Positions 14,700-17,020 of a stretch of 17,020 bases of DNA are shown here, one piece after another. Made by a program: the position numbers and the translations under genes. The stretch is taken from the NCBI GenBank assembly GCA_009787485.1, contig WQWP01000042.1, positions 1 through 17,020 on the forward strand, read 5' to 3'. Every line of letters begins with the position of its first letter. Position 1 is the stretch's first letter. The notes beneath the pieces are model-generated. The model saw only the letters and a program-made list of their open reading frames with translations, had not been told where the DNA came from and searched no databases. The stretch is from Lentimicrobiaceae bacterium (GTDB lineage Bacteria > Bacteroidota > Bacteroidia > Bacteroidales > WCHB1-69).

Positions 14700-14706
14700 A
14701 TTTTTT

Positions 14707-14800
14707 CATCACCTCATCACCTCATCACCTCATCACCTCATCATCTCATCACCTCATCATCTCATCACCTCATCACCTCATCACCTCATCACCTCATCAC
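14707..14800. repeat. Octamer tandem array running into the trxB stop codon
   Basis: Eleven full copies plus 6 bp of CATCACCT (plus strand) occupy this stretch. Units 5 (14739-14746) and 7 (14755-14762) are CATCATCT; the rest are perfect. On the transcribed strand the unit is AGGTGATG. The last partial unit (14795-14800) contains the trxB stop codon TGA (14797-14799), so the array begins inside the gene's final codons. It ends 8 bp from the REP-like hairpin. Confidence 0.97.
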
Positions 14801-15741
14801 GCCTCCTCTGCCAAAAATCGCTCCGCCTCTATCGCCGCTTTACACCCCGAGGCCGCCGCCGTGCACGCCTGCCGGTAGTGCGGGTCTTGCACATCGCCGG
14901 CAGCAAAAACACCCGGAACGTTGGTTAATGGGCGTACACCCTGCGTTTTGATATAGCCGTGCGCATCCAATTCTAATTGCCCCACAAACAGATCCGTTAC
15001 GGGGGTTACCCCGATAGCCACAAAAATACCGTCTAAAGAAATTTCTTTAAAGTCTTCTGTTTTAATGTTTTGAATGCGTAATCCCGTTACTTTTCTTGAG
15101 AAACCTTGCCTTTCCCCTAAAACCTCAGTAGGAACAGCATCTAACACCGGCTCAATATTTGGCGTTCTGAAAATCCTGTCCTGCATAGCTTTTGAAGCGC
15201 GAAACTGATTGCGTCGATGTACTAAATAAACCTTTTCCGCAATTTTGGAAAGGTAGTGCGCCTCTTCCAGCGCCGTATCTCCGCCCCCGATAACGGCAAC
15301 GGTTTTGCCTTTAAAGAACGCGCCGTCGCAGGTAGCGCAGGTAGAAACGCCGAATCCGCGATATTGCGATTCGGTTTCCAAGCCTAACCACCGCGCGGTA
15401 GCTCCGGTAGCCACAATGACGGTTTCGGCAAAAACCTCCCGCTCATAATCCACCACTAAGCGAAACGGGCGCTTGGAAAAATCCACCTCAGTAATCTCTC
15501 CCGAACGAATTTCGGCGCCGCAATGCACGGCTTGTTTCCGAATATCATCTACAATTACTGTTCCGGATTCACCTTCGGGATAGCCGGGGAAGTTTTCTAC
15601 TTCCGAAGTAATCGTTAATTGCCCGCCGGGCTGCATGCCCTCATAAATCACGGGCTTCAGTCCGGCGCGCGAGGCGTAAATGCCGGCGGTGTACCCTGCC
15701 GGTCCCGCACCAATAATCAAACATGTAAATTTTTCTGTCAT
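14797..15741 (-). CDS. trxB: Thioredoxin-disulfide reductase
   Basis: This cytoplasmic FAD enzyme uses NADPH to reduce thioredoxin. The 314 residues match the usual length of low-molecular-weight bacterial TrxB. GAGPAG (11-16) is the FAD dinucleotide fold, and GGQLTITSEVENFPG (39-53) is a conserved FAD segment. The redox-active pair is C135-A-T-C138 followed by DG. GGGDTA (152-157) and HRR (175-177) form the NADPH site, the arginines giving NADPH preference. GVFAAGDVQD near the end is the second FAD contact. The start ATG at 15741 lies 17 bp after the stop of the Uma2-family gene, so co-transcription is likely and no promoter box is seen in the spacer. The TGA stop is contributed by the octamer array, so the last codons may have been reshaped by it. 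Confidence 0.97.
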   Translation of the reverse strand: MTEKFTCLIIGAGPAGYTAGIYASRAGLKPVIYEGMQPGGQLTITSEVENFPGYPEGESGTVIVDDIRKQAVHCGAEIRSGEITEVDFSKRPFRLVVDYEREVFAETVIVATGATARWLGLETESQYRGFGVSTCATCDGAFFKGKTVAVIGGGDTALEEAHYLSKIAEKVYLVHRRNQFRASKAMQDRIFRTPNIEPVLDAVPTEVLGERQGFSRKVTGLRIQNIKTEDFKEISLDGIFVAIGVTPVTDLFVGQLELDAHGYIKTQGVRPLTNVPGVFAAGDVQDPHYRQACTAAASGCKAAIEAERFLAEEA

Positions 15742-15758
15742 AAATATTTAATTTTCAT

Positions 15759-16448
15759 TTAGTCGTCTTCAAAAAGTTCTTCTAAATCAATAACTAAGCC
15801 TTCTAAAGTTTGCACGGGCACTTTGGTCGTTTCGCGAGCAATTTCGTAAGTAGTACCGTCATCGTATTTGCCCTCCGGCTGCAAAAGAAAAACCTTTACT
15901 GCTTCATCTTTGGGATAAACAACCCAATATTCCTTTACACCTGCTTTTTCATAAAGATTGAATTTCTCATTCAAATCTCGTTTGCTCGTACTTGGAGAAA
16001 TTACCTCTACGACCAGGTCCGGCGCGCCAATACAGCCATTTTTATCCAATTTGGAGGCATCGCAGATTACGCAAATATCAGGCTGCACTACGTTGTAAAT
16101 CTTGTCATTGGCAGTTTCGCCATTCAAAGGCAAACGCACATCAAACGGAGCGGTGTAGATTTTGCATTTTCCTTTTCTTCTTTTCACAAAAGGCAAAGCC
16201 CTGTGGAGAAATGAGATGATTGCTGCCGCATGTTCGCGTAGCGGCGCTGCAAACAGATAAATTACGCCATCTATAATTTCCCGCATCTTATCATCCGTCC
16301 ATGTTAAGTAATCGGCGTAAGAATAGCGGTGCGCTGTATAAGCGATAGGCGGCTCTTTCGCGACGAAGGGTTCTTGGTTAGATTCAAGTGATTCATTGAT
16401 AGATTCATTGATAGAATCTTTGTCGGTTTTTTTCTCTGATTTGTTCAT
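15759..16448 (-). CDS. Uma2-family endonuclease-like protein (DUF820)
   Basis: The 229-residue product has the PD-(D/E)xK-type fold of the Uma2/DUF820 family. Y44-A-D-Y-L-T-W and IIDGVIYLFAAPLREHA open the domain, VQPDICVICD (121-130) follows, then APDLVVEVISPSTSKRD (142-158) with the D144/E148 acidic pair, and YEKAGVKEYWVVYP (166-179). The family is very abundant in cyanobacteria and present in Bacteroidota, and its real role is unproven despite the endonuclease label. Residues 1-35 are hydrophilic and repetitive (SINESINESLES), probably disordered, and are encoded partly by a 12-bp duplication. It lies upstream of trxB by 17 bp and shares a divergent promoter region with the ATPase gene. 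No partner methyltransferase or toxin-antitoxin mate is seen. Confidence 0.85.
   Translation of the reverse strand: MNKSEKKTDKDSINESINESLESNQEPFVAKEPPIAYTAHRYSYADYLTWTDDKMREIIDGVIYLFAAPLREHAAAIISFLHRALPFVKRRKGKCKIYTAPFDVRLPLNGETANDKIYNVVQPDICVICDASKLDKNGCIGAPDLVVEVISPSTSKRDLNEKFNLYEKAGVKEYWVVYPKDEAVKVFLLQPEGKYDDGTTYEIARETTKVPVQTLEGLVIDLEELFEDD
16390..16413. repeat. 12-bp tandem duplication inside the Uma2-family gene
   Basis: GATTCATTGATA occurs twice in direct succession (16390-16401 and 16402-16413), encoding the doubled SINESINES of the N-terminal tail. The period is a multiple of three, so the frame is kept. Confidence 0.9.
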
Positions 16449-16509
16449 TTTTATTTCTTTTTAATTGACGCGGCGAATATCCATAATTTTTTTTAATTGA
16501 GATTTTATA

Positions 16510-16517
16510 CAAATATA
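16510..16517 (-). promoter_or_regulatory. Promoter -7 box for the Uma2-family gene and trxB
   Basis: The minus strand reads TATATTTG, matching TAnnTTTG. The RNA would start near 16503, giving a leader of about 55 nt. There is no clear -33 TTG. It lies 4 bp from the divergent ATPase -7 box. Confidence 0.45.
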
Positions 16518-16521
16518 TTTT

Positions 16522-16529
16522 TATTTTTG
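16522..16529 (+). promoter_or_regulatory. Promoter -7 box of the AAA ATPase gene
   Basis: TATTTTTG is an exact TAnnTTTG match. A TTG at 16497-16499, 22 bp upstream, can serve as the -33 element. The RNA start would be near 16536, at the edge of the TTGAGTA inverted repeat. Confidence 0.6.
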
Positions 16530-16537
16530 CGAATCGT

Positions 16538-16567
16538 ATTGAGTAAAAATACTCAATGTTTTGAGTA
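16538..16567 (+). promoter_or_regulatory. TTGAGTA inverted repeat plus third half-site, probable operator
   Basis: ATTGAGTA (16538-16545) and TACTCAAT (16550-16557) are perfect 8-bp arms around AAAA. A third copy, TTGAGTA, follows at 16561-16567, and the ATPase ATG comes 9 bp later. The position just downstream of the predicted RNA start is that of a repressor site. An RNA hairpin in the leader is the alternative reading. Confidence 0.6.
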
Positions 16568-16576
16568 AAATAAAAC

Positions 16577-17020
16577 ATGATGATAGAAAGAACTTATTTG
16601 CAAAATCTTATGAAAATAATGAATGAGCCGAGAAGGTTCATTCAGGTGCTTTATGGTCCGCGCCAAGTGGGAAAAACAACACTCGTGCTGCAATTTCTCT
16701 CAAAAATTGTAACCGAAAGCATGTACGAAACTGCCGATACCGTAATGGCAGCCGATGCAAAGTGGTTGCAAACTGTTTGGGAAACAGCCCGAATTAGGTT
16801 AAAATTATCCGGCGCACAAGAATTGATTTTGGTAGTAGATGAAATTCAAAAGATTGATAATTGGAGCGAAACGGTAAAAAAACTTTGGGATGAAGACAAC
16901 AGGACAGCAACCCATATTAAAGTGATTCTGCTCGGCTCCTCAAGTTTGCTCATTCAAAAAGGATTGACAGAATCGCTTGCCGGACGTTTTGAGAAAACCT
17001 ACATCGGGCATTGGTCTTTC
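16577..17020 (+). CDS. AAA-family ATPase, DUF4143 type (3' end off window)
   Basis: The frame from the ATG at 16577 is open to the window edge, 148 residues. An alternative ATG follows immediately at 16580. The protein shows MIERTYLQNLMKIMNEPRRF, then the P-loop GPRQVGKTT (27-35), Walker B LILVVDEIQKI (83-93, D88-E89), and a sensor strand ILLGSSSLL followed by LAGRFEKTYIGHW. This arrangement is that of the archaeal/bacterial AAA ATPases that carry a C-terminal DUF4143 domain, expected off the right edge. The family's biological role is poorly defined. Its gene is divergent from the Uma2-family gene and has its own promoter and a likely operator. Confidence 0.9.
   Translation, partial: MMIERTYLQNLMKIMNEPRRFIQVLYGPRQVGKTTLVLQFLSKIVTESMYETADTVMAADAKWLQTVWETARIRLKLSGAQELILVVDEIQKIDNWSETVKKLWDEDNRTATHIKVILLGSSSLLIQKGLTESLAGRFEKTYIGHWSF

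Noticed and set aside
14679..14706. Hairpin followed by ATTTTTT as an intrinsic terminator on the plus strand
   Set aside because: No plus-strand gene ends here; the nearest upstream plus-strand gene is the tRNA about 800 bp away. On the minus strand, where trxB is read, no T-run follows the stem. The repeat-element reading is better.
14535..14951. Plus-strand open frame of 138 codons with SSPHHLIT repeats
   Set aside because: It reads through the octamer array (8 bp x 3 = 24 bp, so an 8-residue repeat is automatic) and overlaps trxB and the flavoprotein gene on the other strand. It has no promoter or family signature.
15810..16214. Plus-strand open frames of 134 and 75 codons
   Set aside because: They are antisense to the Uma2-family gene, with no recognisable domain and composition of a mirrored coding frame.

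Overview
The window looks like a chromosomal segment of a member of the Bacteroidota. Three things point there. Several intergenic regions carry exact matches to the Bacteroidota promoter -7 box (TAnnTTTG, mostly TATTTTTG). Starts lack clear Shine-Dalgarno sequences. The protein families fit too: a secreted M6 metalloprotease with a long Ig-like tail, short AT-rich lipoprotein genes, an elongator tRNA-Met without encoded CCA, and an AAA ATPase of the DUF4143 kind. I cannot place it below phylum level. No phage, CRISPR array, transposase or rRNA is visible.

Layout. 1-4532 (minus) is the 5' part of a very large secreted metalloprotease gene whose 3' end lies off the left edge. 4584-8335 (minus) holds priA (replication restart helicase) and ilvA (threonine ammonia-lyase). 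8398-10412 (minus) looks like one envelope operon: a 38-residue lipoprotein, a beta-barrel-like protein and a serine-hydrolase lipoprotein, read from a promoter at 10444-10451. Facing away from it is a solitary sufB (10500-11936, plus). Convergent with sufB are a nucleotidyltransferase and a nucleoside phosphorylase (minus). The phosphorylase shares a symmetrical divergent promoter region with tRNA-Met(CAT) (plus). 13888-16448 (minus) carries an FMN-reductase-like protein with a lipoprotein leader, then trxB and a Uma2-family protein. At the right edge an AAA ATPase gene (plus) begins behind a promoter and a TTGAGTA inverted repeat, and runs off the window.

The most unusual feature is a set of short tandem-repeat arrays filling gaps between co-directional genes. 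There are about 6 units of 8 bp directly in front of ilvA, 11 units of 7 bp in front of the nucleotidyltransferase, and almost 12 units of 8 bp running into the trxB stop codon. A decayed 8-bp-period stretch also lies in front of priA. The unit sequences differ but the unit length and gene-junction placement are alike, which suggests one recurring process. Next to the trxB array is a double-hairpin, REP-like element. Other points worth a look are the back-to-back -7 boxes 3 bp apart between the phosphorylase and tRNA-Met, the lipoprotein-anchored flavoprotein, and sufB without its usual suf neighbours. No clear novel defence or enzymatic system is visible; the candidate novelties are regulatory or repeat structures and small envelope proteins.
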